Assembly (NCBI GenBank): GCA_028692515.1
Contig: JAQUXG010000133.1
Location: forward strand, 1-5,505
DNA length: 5,505 nucleotides
Direction of reading: 5' to 3'
From: Kiritimatiellales bacterium
Lineage (GTDB): Bacteria; Verrucomicrobiota; Kiritimatiellia; Kiritimatiellales; Tichowtungiaceae
Shown in pieces: positions 1 to 4,771 of the stretch. Position numbers and translations under genes: made by a program. Below the pieces are notes generated by a model. The model did no database searches. It saw only the letters and a program-made list of their open reading frames with translations, and was not told the DNA's origin. Position 1 is the first letter of the stretch. Each line of letters begins with the position of its first letter.

Positions 1-1118
1 GCGCCGGTCGGCACGTTGCGCTGTACAAATTTACGTCCCAGCTGTTTTTCGATGAATTTGACCTTGTTATGCTCGCGCATATTGATCAGCGCAATCGACA
101 CACCGGTTTTCCCGGCGCGGCCGGTACGGCCGCTGCGGTGGGTGTAGCTTCCGAGATCATCGGGAAGGCTGTAGTTGATGACGTGAGTCAAATCATTCAC
201 GTCGAGGCCGCGCGCGGCGACATCGGTGGCAACCAGCATTTGCAGGTCGCGAGCGCGGAAGCGTTTCATCACGCGGTCGCGCTGCTGCTGCGTCAGATCG
301 CCGTGCAGCGATTCCGACTTATAGCCGTCTTTGCCGAGATGGTCGGCAATGTCCTGCGTCTCCTGACGCGTGCGGCAGAAAACAATCCCGTACATATCCG
401 GGTAAAAGTCGGCCAGACGCTTCAGCGCGCGATAACGGTCTTTCGCGTGAACGACCAGATATTCGTGGCTGACGTTTTCGGCACCGGAATTGCGCGTACC
501 AACCGTGATCTCTTCCGGATCCTTCATATATTTCTTGGCGATGGTCGCCACCTGACGCGGCATGGTCGCAGAGAAGAGCAGGGTCTGTGCACCGTCCGGT
601 ACTTCAGAAAGAATTGCTTCAAGGTCTTCTTCGAAGCCCATGTTCAGCATTTCGTCGGCTTCGTCGAGCACGACGCGCTTGATCTGCGAGAAGTCGGCGC
701 GCTTGCGGCGCAGCAGGTCGACCATGCGGCCGGGCGTGGCCACGACGATATCAACGCCGCGCACCATCGCTGCCAACTGTGGCTTAATGTCGGCTCCGCC
801 GTAAACGGCCAGCACTCTTACACCGCGCACACAGGCAGCAAAATTTTCAAGATCACGGGCAATCTGCATACAGAGCTCGCGCGTCGGACAGAGAACCAGC
901 GCCTGCGGCGTCTTGATTCCGGTGTCGAGCATCTGGAGCACCGGCAGACCGAACGCGGCGGTTTTTCCGGTTCCGGTCTGAGCCAATGCCACGAGATCGC
1001 GGCCGTTGTTGAGGATTGCGGGAATGACGGCGGCCTGGACCGGCGTCGGATTTTCGAACCCGAGACGCGTAATGCCCTCGAGAATTTCGGAGCTAAGCCC
1101 CAATTCAGTAAACTTCAT
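1..1118 (-). CDS. DEAD-box ATP-dependent RNA helicase, DeaD-like (C-terminus beyond window)
   Basis: Cytoplasmic superfamily 2 helicase that unwinds short RNA duplexes using ATP; relatives act in ribosome assembly, mRNA decay and cold adaptation. The first 372 residues are readable and contain the whole two-domain helicase core: Q motif around F21 to Q28, motif I AQTGTGKT (46-53), Ia PTREL (78-82), GG (107-108), Ib TPGR (128-131), II DEAD (152-155), III SAT (183-185), IV VFCRT (246-250), V ARGLDV (302-307) and VI HRSGRTGR (327-334). Every catalytic motif is intact. The ATG at 1116-1118 is chosen because AAGGAA (1124-1129) lies 5 nt upstream and the protein starts just before the Q motif, as usual. 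The frame is open to the window edge, so the C-terminal extension that separates DeaD/CsdA, CshA and RhlE subfamilies is not visible. The family call is certain; the subfamily is open. Confidence 0.96.
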   Translation of the reverse strand, partial: MKFTELGLSSEILEGITRLGFENPTPVQAAVIPAILNNGRDLVALAQTGTGKTAAFGLPVLQMLDTGIKTPQALVLCPTRELCMQIARDLENFAACVRGVRVLAVYGGADIKPQLAAMVRGVDIVVATPGRMVDLLRRKRADFSQIKRVVLDEADEMLNMGFEEDLEAILSEVPDGAQTLLFSATMPRQVATIAKKYMKDPEEITVGTRNSGAENVSHEYLVVHAKDRYRALKRLADFYPDMYGIVFCRTRQETQDIADHLGKDGYKSESLHGDLTQQQRDRVMKRFRARDLQMLVATDVAARGLDVNDLTHVINYSLPDDLGSYTHRSGRTGRAGKTGVSIALINMREHNKVKFIEKQLGRKFVQRNVPTG

Positions 1119-1327
1119 AACGATTCCTTGGAATAATGGATTAACAATACATAGATCACTGGGATAACGAACGGCAGAGGGTAGGATTCGTTCGGAGGCA
1201 AAACCCATCTGCCCCAATTATCCCGTGCTCCATCAATCCAACATTCCAGCTCCCTTAAATTTAAGGGGAGGCGGAGGATGGACATCGACCACCCGAAGGT
1301 CAATATAAATATTCAGATAAAAAGATG
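1119..1327. other. Intergenic region upstream of the helicase gene
   Basis: This 209-bp stretch lies between tRNA-Ala and the helicase gene, both on the minus strand, and must hold the helicase leader and probably its promoter. Apart from the SD AAGGAA and the palindrome at 1250-1270, I see no convincing -35/-10 pair and no protein-coding signal. Short reading frames here run into the tRNA and look spurious. A T5 run follows the tRNA-Ala 3' end on the minus strand, and a weak GACC/GGTC stem-loop lies at about 1290-1304. Confidence 0.5.
1250..1270. repeat. Inverted repeat centred on AAATTT
   Basis: The arm CTCCCTTAAA (1250-1259) is answered by TTTAAGGGGAG (1260-1270), a near-perfect palindrome with one extra G. 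It lies 57 bp downstream of tRNA-Ala in the direction of transcription. As RNA it could fold into an 8-bp stem with a small AU loop, but no U-run follows on either strand, so a standard intrinsic terminator is not supported. It could be a processing hairpin, a protein-binding palindrome or chance. Confidence 0.45.
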
Positions 1328-1400
1328 TGGAGCGAAAGGGGATCGAACCCTCGACCTCCACGTTGCGAACGTGGCGCTCTACCAATTGAGCTACCGCCCC
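1328..1400 (-). tRNA. tRNA-Ala, anticodon CGC
   Basis: The minus strand folds into a canonical 73-nt cloverleaf. The acceptor is GGGGCGG paired with TCGCTCC, with two G-U pairs, one of which is the G3:U70 pair that is the classic alanine identity element. The D-arm is GCTC/GAGC. The anticodon stem CCACG/CGTGG encloses the loop TTCGCAA, giving anticodon CGC at plus-strand positions 1365-1367. The T-arm is GAGGG, TTCGATC, CCCTT. The discriminator base is A and the next bases are CAT, so the CCA end is not encoded and must be added by nucleotidyltransferase. It reads GCG codons. The anticodon-arm palindrome and the identity pair agree, so the assignment is strong. Confidence 0.95.
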
Positions 1401-1415
1401 GAAAAGAAGGTTCGG

Positions 1416-1445
1416 AATATATCTGTGCCGCCCGCCTGCCGACAA
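1416..1445 (-). promoter_or_regulatory. Possible promoter of tRNA-Ala
   Basis: On the minus strand a TTGTCG hexamer (1440-1445) is followed after 18 bp by TATATT (1416-1421), which ends 15 nt before the mature tRNA 5' end. Spacing and sequence suit a housekeeping sigma factor. No terminator is visible between the cupin stop codon and this point, so read-through from the ferredoxin-cupin unit into the tRNA is also possible. Confidence 0.4.
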
Positions 1446-1467
1446 GCGTTTATTCCTTTAAATAGCG

Positions 1468-1797
1468 TCAGGCCAACGAACGGATCATGATCAGTAGCAT
1501 CTTGAAGGGAGCATCAGCGGCCTGCACATCGTGAGGGACGTTGGCGGGCATGATGATCAGCTCGCCCGCTTTGACCGTTTGCGGTTTCCCGGCGATAATA
1601 AATGTTCCTTCGCCTTCGACCACTTCAACCACTGCGTCAAACGGCGAAGTGTGTTCGCTGAGCCCCTGCCCTTGATCAAAAGAAAAGAGCGTAATATTGC
1701 CGGTTTCTTTTTTTAACAGCGTCCGGCTGACCACCGCACCTTCCGAATAGTCGACCAGCGTTTTTAAATTCAGAGGTTTCCCTTTTAGCTCACTCAT
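1468..1797 (-). CDS. Small single-domain cupin protein
   Basis: A 109-residue protein that is one cupin beta-barrel and little else. Cupin motif 1 is around residues 45-64 (G45, H49, E58, G62), in the variant form with SEHTSPFDA, where only one histidine of the usual HxH pair is present. Motif 2 is around 78-93 (G78, P84, P88, H89). H49, E58 and H89 are the visible candidate metal ligands, so the barrel may bind a metal weakly or differently from enzymes with the full 3-His/1-Glu set. There is no signal peptide or membrane segment. The ATG directly follows the ferredoxin stop codon and has a strong SD, so the pair is almost surely cotranscribed. Sensing, detoxification or a scaffold role are all possible; the substrate cannot be read from the sequence. 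Confidence 0.88.
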   Translation of the reverse strand: MSELKGKPLNLKTLVDYSEGAVVSRTLLKKETGNITLFSFDQGQGLSEHTSPFDAVVEVVEGEGTFIIAGKPQTVKAGELIIMPANVPHDVQAADAPFKMLLIMIRSLA

Positions 1798-2532
1798 TTA
1801 CATCTCCTTCGTTTCCAGAACATCGCCGTTTAGCCCGACTGTCGCCTCTTCGATTACCAAATCTGTGCGGCCGCTCAGCGCCGCCGCTTCGCGGACAATG
1901 CGTGTCAGCCCGCCGCAGCAGGGAACCTCCATGCGTACAATGATCACCTTCGGGATACCGTTGGATTTGAGAATACCCGCCAGTTTTTCCACATATCCCT
2001 CCGTGCGGTCGAGCTTCGGGCAGGCGATGGCAATCGCACGGCCGCGGATAAAGCGCCAGTTTACATCCGGCGAGGCGGACGGCGAACAGGTGCTGAGCAC
2101 CACCAGCTCGCGGTTTTTGAAAAACGGCGCTTCGACCGGAACCAGATGCAGTTGCGTCGGCCACTGGTTCAGTTCAGACCGGATCACCTGCCCGCTGACC
2201 ACGTCCGGTTTCGCTGGCTTGTTCGTCGCCCCCTGTTGTCCAAACCGGATCTGCATTCCGGGACAGCCTCCGGCGGGCGGAGCCTTCGGAATCGGTTTTC
2301 CCAGATGTTTTTCGACTGCGCCCTCATCAAATTCCGGCGCATCCCGCTCGATAATCTTCAGCGCGCCCGTCGGGCATTCCCCGATACAGGCGCCGAGGCC
2401 ATCGCAAAAAACTTCATTCACTAATTTTGCTTTGCCGTTCACGATCTGCAGGGCACCCTCCGCGCAACCGGTCACACAGGCTCCGCATCCGTTGCACTTT
2501 TCGTCGTTGATCTCAATAATTTTACGATTCAT
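1798..2532 (-). CDS. 4Fe-4S ferredoxin-domain protein with conserved C-terminal domain
   Basis: A 244-residue cytoplasmic iron-sulfur protein, probably for electron transfer. The N-terminal 60 residues are a bacterial ferredoxin fold. Motif 1 is CNGCGACVTGC (C13, C16, C19, C23) and motif 2 is CDGLGACIGECP (C43, C49, C53), where Leu46 replaces the usual second cysteine. After a proline-rich linker (78-90), a second domain of about 130 residues carries SELNQWPTQLHLVP (119-132), an isolated C149, ACPKLD (170-175) and EVPCCGGL (202-209). I recognise this architecture from anaerobe genomes, where I recall it as an uncharacterised 4Fe-4S binding protein. The C-terminal cysteines could bind a third cluster or be redox-active. 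The ATG at 2530-2532 has AGGGG (2541-2545) 8 nt upstream. It is the first gene of a two-gene unit with the cupin, behind an FNR-type dyad. The partner protein is unknown. Confidence 0.9.
   Translation of the reverse strand: MNRKIIEINDEKCNGCGACVTGCAEGALQIVNGKAKLVNEVFCDGLGACIGECPTGALKIIERDAPEFDEGAVEKHLGKPIPKAPPAGGCPGMQIRFGQQGATNKPAKPDVVSGQVIRSELNQWPTQLHLVPVEAPFFKNRELVVLSTCSPSASPDVNWRFIRGRAIAIACPKLDRTEGYVEKLAGILKSNGIPKVIIVRMEVPCCGGLTRIVREAAALSGRTDLVIEEATVGLNGDVLETKEM
1804..1809 (-). promoter_or_regulatory. Ribosome binding site of the cupin, inside the ferredoxin gene
   Basis: AAGGAG lies 6 nt before the cupin ATG and forms codons for residues near the end of the ferredoxin protein (Lys-Glu). 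The ferredoxin stop TAA (1798-1800) touches the cupin ATG (1795-1797). Ribosomes finishing the first gene therefore stop on the start site of the second, which suggests translational coupling and fixes the cupin start. Confidence 0.85.
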
Positions 2533-2556
2533 AGTTTTTTCCCCTGATTGGAATAG

Positions 2557-2597
2557 ACTCTATCACACCCGAAAAGTGCCGCATTGACCCGCGTCAA
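2557..2597 (-). promoter_or_regulatory. FNR/Crp-type operator and promoter of the ferredoxin-cupin operon
   Basis: A perfect dyad lies at 2584-2597, read TTGACGCGGGTCAA on the minus strand: half-sites TTGAC and GTCAA with a 4-bp spacer. This is the geometry of FNR-family sites (E. coli FNR: TTGAT-N4-ATCAA). A -10-like TAGAGT is at 2557-2562, which puts the start of transcription near 2549-2550. The dyad centre (2590.5) is then about 41 bp upstream, the class II activator position, where the regulator takes the place of a -35 box. No good -35 hexamer at 17-bp spacing is seen, in keeping with an activator-dependent promoter. The regulator itself is not in the window. The TTGAC half-site suggests an FNR relative such as the Dnr/HcpR type rather than FNR proper; that is inference. 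Confidence 0.6.
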
Positions 2598-2612
2598 GTT
2601 TTGAAAAATAAC
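2584..2612 (+). promoter_or_regulatory. Possible plus-strand promoter for the candidate small RNA
   Basis: TTGACC (2584-2589) matches a -35 box at five of six positions and is spaced 17 bp from AATAAC (2607-2612), which matches a -10 box at four of six. Transcription would begin near 2619-2620, just before the hairpin at 2622. The -35 box is one half of the FNR-type dyad, so a bound regulator would be expected to block it. The -10 match is weak, and TATAGC at 2615-2620 is an alternative without a good -35. Confidence 0.3.
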
Positions 2613-2621
2613 CGTATAGCT

Positions 2622-2640
2622 TGTGGGGGATGCCCCCACA
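2622..2640. repeat. Perfect GC-rich hairpin with 8-bp stem
   Basis: The arms TGTGGGGG (2622-2629) and CCCCCACA (2633-2640) are exact complements around a 3-nt ATG loop. Neither strand has a T-run after it, so it is not an intrinsic terminator. It lies 25 bp from the FNR-type dyad, in a position to be the 5' hairpin of a plus-strand transcript, or a second operator upstream of the ferredoxin promoter. Confidence 0.6.
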
Positions 2641-2762
2641 TTAAATAGCTTTCGTGAAAATTCCGATCCGGTATTGTTCGGCACCAGAGTTTCGGAGAAA
2701 AAAGCACTTAGGGGTTTGTTGCCAATTCTCCGTTTCTTCCAATTAAAAAAGGAAGGCTCCCC

Positions 2763-2800
2763 CCTCCATCGCCGGATTTCCGGCGGTGGAGGTTTTTTTT
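2763..2800 (+). terminator. Strong rho-independent terminator
   Basis: The arm CCTCCATCGCCGG (2763-2775) pairs with CCGGCGGTGGAGG (2780-2792): 13 bp with one T-G wobble and a 4-nt ATTT loop, followed at once by eight T residues (2793-2800). The T-tract is on the plus strand only. On the minus strand the hairpin is followed by G-rich sequence, with T6 only after a gap, so the terminator acts on plus-strand transcription. No plus-strand protein gene precedes it in the window. Confidence 0.88.
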
Positions 2801-2833
2801 CAAACGTTGGAAAATGCCGTGTTCCCAAAAATT

Positions 2834-2869
2834 TTATAGCGTTCGCGCTCTGAGCATCGCATTATAGCG
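2834..2869 (+). promoter_or_regulatory. Probable promoter region of the tRNA-Leu unit
   Basis: The 83 bp between the terminator and tRNA-Leu must hold a promoter if the terminator is efficient. The octamer TTATAGCG occurs twice, at 2834-2841 and 2862-2869. Each copy contains the -10-like TATAGC, and the second ends 15 nt before the tRNA, a normal distance. No convincing -35 box stands at 16-18 bp from either copy. AGCG-TTCG-CGCT (2838-2849) between them could form a small UUCG-capped hairpin. Confidence 0.35.
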
Positions 2870-2883
2870 GGTCGTTTTTTCAT

Positions 2884-2970
2884 GCCCGGGTGGCGAAATC
2901 GGTAGACGCAAGGGACTTAAAATCCCTTGATCGAAAGATCGTGCGGGTTCGAGTCCCGCCCCGGGCACCA
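2884..2970 (+). tRNA. tRNA-Leu, anticodon UAA
   Basis: A complete 87-nt class II tRNA with encoded CCA. Acceptor GCCCGGG (2884-2890) pairs with CCCGGGC (2960-2966), followed by discriminator A and CCA. The D-arm is GCG/CGC with a GG-containing loop. The anticodon stem AGGGA/TCCCT encloses CTTAAAA, giving anticodon TAA at 2918-2920. The long variable arm (2928-2942) forms GATC/GATC around GAAA, as expected for leucine. The T-arm is GCGGG, TTCGAGT, CCCGC. It reads UUA and probably UUG codons. The sequence closely resembles the bacterial tRNA-Leu(UAA) type. A pyrophosphorylase gene starts only 16 nt after the CCA end. Confidence 0.97.
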
Positions 2971-2975
2971 CTCTC

Positions 2976-2980
2976 AAGGA
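2976..2980 (+). promoter_or_regulatory. Ribosome binding site that fixes the pyrophosphorylase start
   Basis: AAGGA stands 6 nt before the ATG at 2987. It settles the start against an in-frame ATG at 2927, which lies in the anticodon/variable region of tRNA-Leu and would add 20 residues of translated tRNA. The whole gap between the tRNA and the ATG is 16 nt, so the SD fills much of it. Confidence 0.88.
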
Positions 2981-2986
2981 ACCCGA

Positions 2987-4771
2987 ATGGACATCCGTAA
3001 ACTAACGAAAAACAGCAATGAACAGGTGTTGATCTCCGAATTGCTGGCCAATGGACAGGAACACCTCTTTGCCGAATGGGATGCGCCCGGCGTTAACGAC
3101 AACGTGAAAGCGGCCTTTCTTCAGAGTATGACCCACATCAACGAATCCTATCCCGGCGGACTGGCTGGCTACATTTCCAATGCACGGAAACTGCTCGCCG
3201 AAGCCGCCGCAGAAACCAACCCCTTCGGCGGCTTTATTCCCGAACAGCCGGACACCGTGGATCTGACGCGGTTTAATGCTGAATACGATCACTACGAAGC
3301 ACTCGGCCAAGCACACTTCAGTAAAACCGCCGTCGTGCTCGTCGCAGGCGGACTCGGAGAGCGCCTCGGCTACTCCGGCATCAAACTCGATATTCCGGTC
3401 GAAACAACCCGGAATACCTCCTACCTCGCCCACTACGCCGCCTGCCTGAAGGCAATGGAAGCGCGCATGGAAAATCCGAAGCCGGTGCCGTTCGTCATCA
3501 TGGTTTCTGAAGACACCAACGCAAAAACCCGCGTCTCACTCGAAACCAACAACTGGTTCGGTCTCAAAAAAGAGCAGGTTCATATTCTCAAACAGGAACT
3601 TGTTCCTGCCATCGCCGATAACGACGGACATCTTGCGCTCGAAGAAAAATACAAACTCATCCTCAAGCCGCACGGCCACGGCGACATCCACATGCTGTTC
3701 CACACCAGCGGCCTTGCCTCCAAACTGCACGGCCAGGGAATTGAGCACCTCGTCTTCATTCAGGACACCAACGGACAGGTCTTTAACGCCCTGCCCGCCG
3801 CCATTGGCGTCTCCGTCGAAAAAGGATTCGACTTCAACTCCATCGCCGTCAACCGCATCCCCGGCGAAGCGTGCGGCGGACTGGCTAAACTGGTCAAGGG
3901 CTCGACCGAAATCACGCTCAACGTCGAGTACAACCAGCTCGACCCGCTGTTGCGCGCCACCGTCAGCCCCGAAGGCGATATCCCGAACACACATGGCTTC
4001 TCCATGTTCCCGGGCAACATCAACGTACTCGTCATTAAAATGACTTCGTATGTCCGGATTCTCGAACGCACCCGCGGGATCATCGCGGAGTTCGTCAACC
4101 CGAAATATGCCGACGCAACCCGCACCGCGTTCAAGAGCCCGACGCGTCTCGAAACCATGATGCAGGATCTGCCGAAACTCTTCGGCCCGGATGAAAAAGC
4201 CGGCGTCACCGTCTTCGACCGCCGCTGGTGTTTTTCGGCCAATAAAAACAACATCAAAGATGCGGCCGCCAAACACGCGGCTGGCGGCCCGCCCGAATCC
4301 GGCGCCACGGCTGAATCCGACTTCTATCTCGCGGGCCGCATGAAACTCGCCGCAGCCGGAATGGCCGTTGTGCCGGCAAACGAGGAACTCATCTGCGGCA
4401 TTCCGTTCACGCCCGGCCCGCGCGTCCTGCTGCGCCCGTCGTTCGCCATGACCCTCGCCGAAGTCCGCGAAAAAATCAAAGGCGGAAAAATCTCCGGCGA
4501 AGCTACGCTCATCCTCGACGGCAAAGACATCTCGCTCGAAAACGTTGAGATCACAGACGGTTCCGCACTCGTCATCAAAGCGTCCAACGGCGCCAAAGTC
4601 ACCGCCAGCGGGCTGAAAATTGAAAACGACGGATTCGAAATCGTCCCGCTCACAGAAGCGGAGCGGAACAGCGTCGACACGCCCGAATATCTGCGCATTC
4701 GCGGCTACCGCATCGAAAACCGCGCCGCAAAGGTATGTGAGTTCACCCAGCCCGGCACATACACCCTTTAG
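2987..4771 (+). CDS. UDP-sugar pyrophosphorylase, plant/protist USP type
   Basis: A 594-residue cytoplasmic nucleotidyltransferase that makes UDP-sugars and pyrophosphate from UTP and sugar 1-phosphates. Plant USP (EC 2.7.7.64) accepts glucose, galactose, glucuronate, xylose and arabinose 1-phosphates; the range here is inferred. After a helical N-terminus, the catalytic Rossmann-like domain carries the uridine-binding loop LVAGGLGERLGY (118-129), KPHGHGDIH (227-235), QDTNG (259-263), NVEYNQLDPLLRA (312-324), FPGNIN (341-346) and EFVNPKY (368-374). A C-terminal beta-helix domain (about 480-594) ends in IRGYR (571-575) and FTQPG (586-590). From memory, motif order, wording and length follow plant USP (about 614 residues). 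The KPHGHGD signature argues against UDP-GlcNAc pyrophosphorylase, and the protein is unrelated in sequence to bacterial GalU. The gene is probably cotranscribed with tRNA-Leu and ends overlapping the stop of the convergent fetB-like gene. Confidence 0.92.
   Translation: MDIRKLTKNSNEQVLISELLANGQEHLFAEWDAPGVNDNVKAAFLQSMTHINESYPGGLAGYISNARKLLAEAAAETNPFGGFIPEQPDTVDLTRFNAEYDHYEALGQAHFSKTAVVLVAGGLGERLGYSGIKLDIPVETTRNTSYLAHYAACLKAMEARMENPKPVPFVIMVSEDTNAKTRVSLETNNWFGLKKEQVHILKQELVPAIADNDGHLALEEKYKLILKPHGHGDIHMLFHTSGLASKLHGQGIEHLVFIQDTNGQVFNALPAAIGVSVEKGFDFNSIAVNRIPGEACGGLAKLVKGSTEITLNVEYNQLDPLLRATVSPEGDIPNTHGFSMFPGNINVLVIKMTSYVRILERTRGIIAEFVNPKYADATRTAFKSPTRLETMMQDLPKLFGPDEKAGVTVFDRRWCFSANKNNIKDAAAKHAAGGPPESGATAESDFYLAGRMKLAAAGMAVVPANEELICGIPFTPGPRVLLRPSFAMTLAEVREKIKGGKISGEATLILDGKDISLENVEITDGSALVIKASNGAKVTASGLKIENDGFEIVPLTEAERNSVDTPEYLRIRGYRIENRAAKVCEFTQPGTYTL

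Larger units (their letters stand above)
2620..2800 (+). ncRNA. Candidate structured small RNA ending at a strong terminator
   Basis: About 180 nt on the plus strand with no credible coding frame but dense local structure. Stem-loop 1 (2622-2640) has an 8-bp stem, TGTGGGGG with CCCCCACA. Stem-loop 2 pairs CGGAGAA (2693-2699) with TTCTCCG (2726-2732) across a 26-nt loop. Stem-loop 3 pairs TCTTCC (2735-2740) with GGAAGG (2751-2756). A rho-independent terminator closes the region at 2763-2800. The nearest genes upstream are all on the minus strand, so the terminator has no visible protein gene to serve. I do not recognise a known RNA family; a 6S RNA was considered, but its 5' and 3' ends should pair and these do not clearly do so. 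The 5' end is a guess from a weak promoter match. The terminator could instead just insulate the two units. Confidence 0.4.

Noticed and set aside
69..1136. Long plus-strand open frame of 355 codons opposite the helicase gene
   Set aside because: The minus strand encodes a complete set of DEAD-box motifs with a good SD. The plus-strand translation shows no recognisable domain and is an antisense by-product of codon bias.
1233..1490. Two opposing open frames of 70 codons across tRNA-Ala
   Set aside because: Both run through the tRNA. Their peptides, such as VAQLVERH on one strand and GDRTLDL on the other, are of the kind often annotated by mistake from tRNA genes.
2529..2853. Small open frames of 99 (minus) and 76 (plus) codons in the intergenic region
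   Set aside because: They translate the terminator stem and T-tract, have no credible domain, and one runs through the FNR-type dyad.
2871..2880. T-rich run before tRNA-Leu as a terminator
   Set aside because: No stem-loop precedes the T6 run, and it lies only 4 nt before the tRNA.
2884..2970. tRNA-Leu as a phage or island attachment site
   Set aside because: There is no integrase gene and no repeat of the tRNA 3' end in the window, and the adjacent gene is a metabolic gene set at operon spacing.
2927..2986. Longer start for the pyrophosphorylase, giving 614 residues
   Set aside because: That ATG lies inside tRNA-Leu and has no SD. The ATG at 2987 has AAGGA at ideal spacing. The agreement with the length of plant USP is a coincidence.
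3536..4308. Long minus-strand open frames of 246 and 182 codons inside the pyrophosphorylase gene
   Set aside because: Antisense frames produced by GC-rich codon use; no domain, no SD, and the sense strand encodes conserved family motifs throughout.
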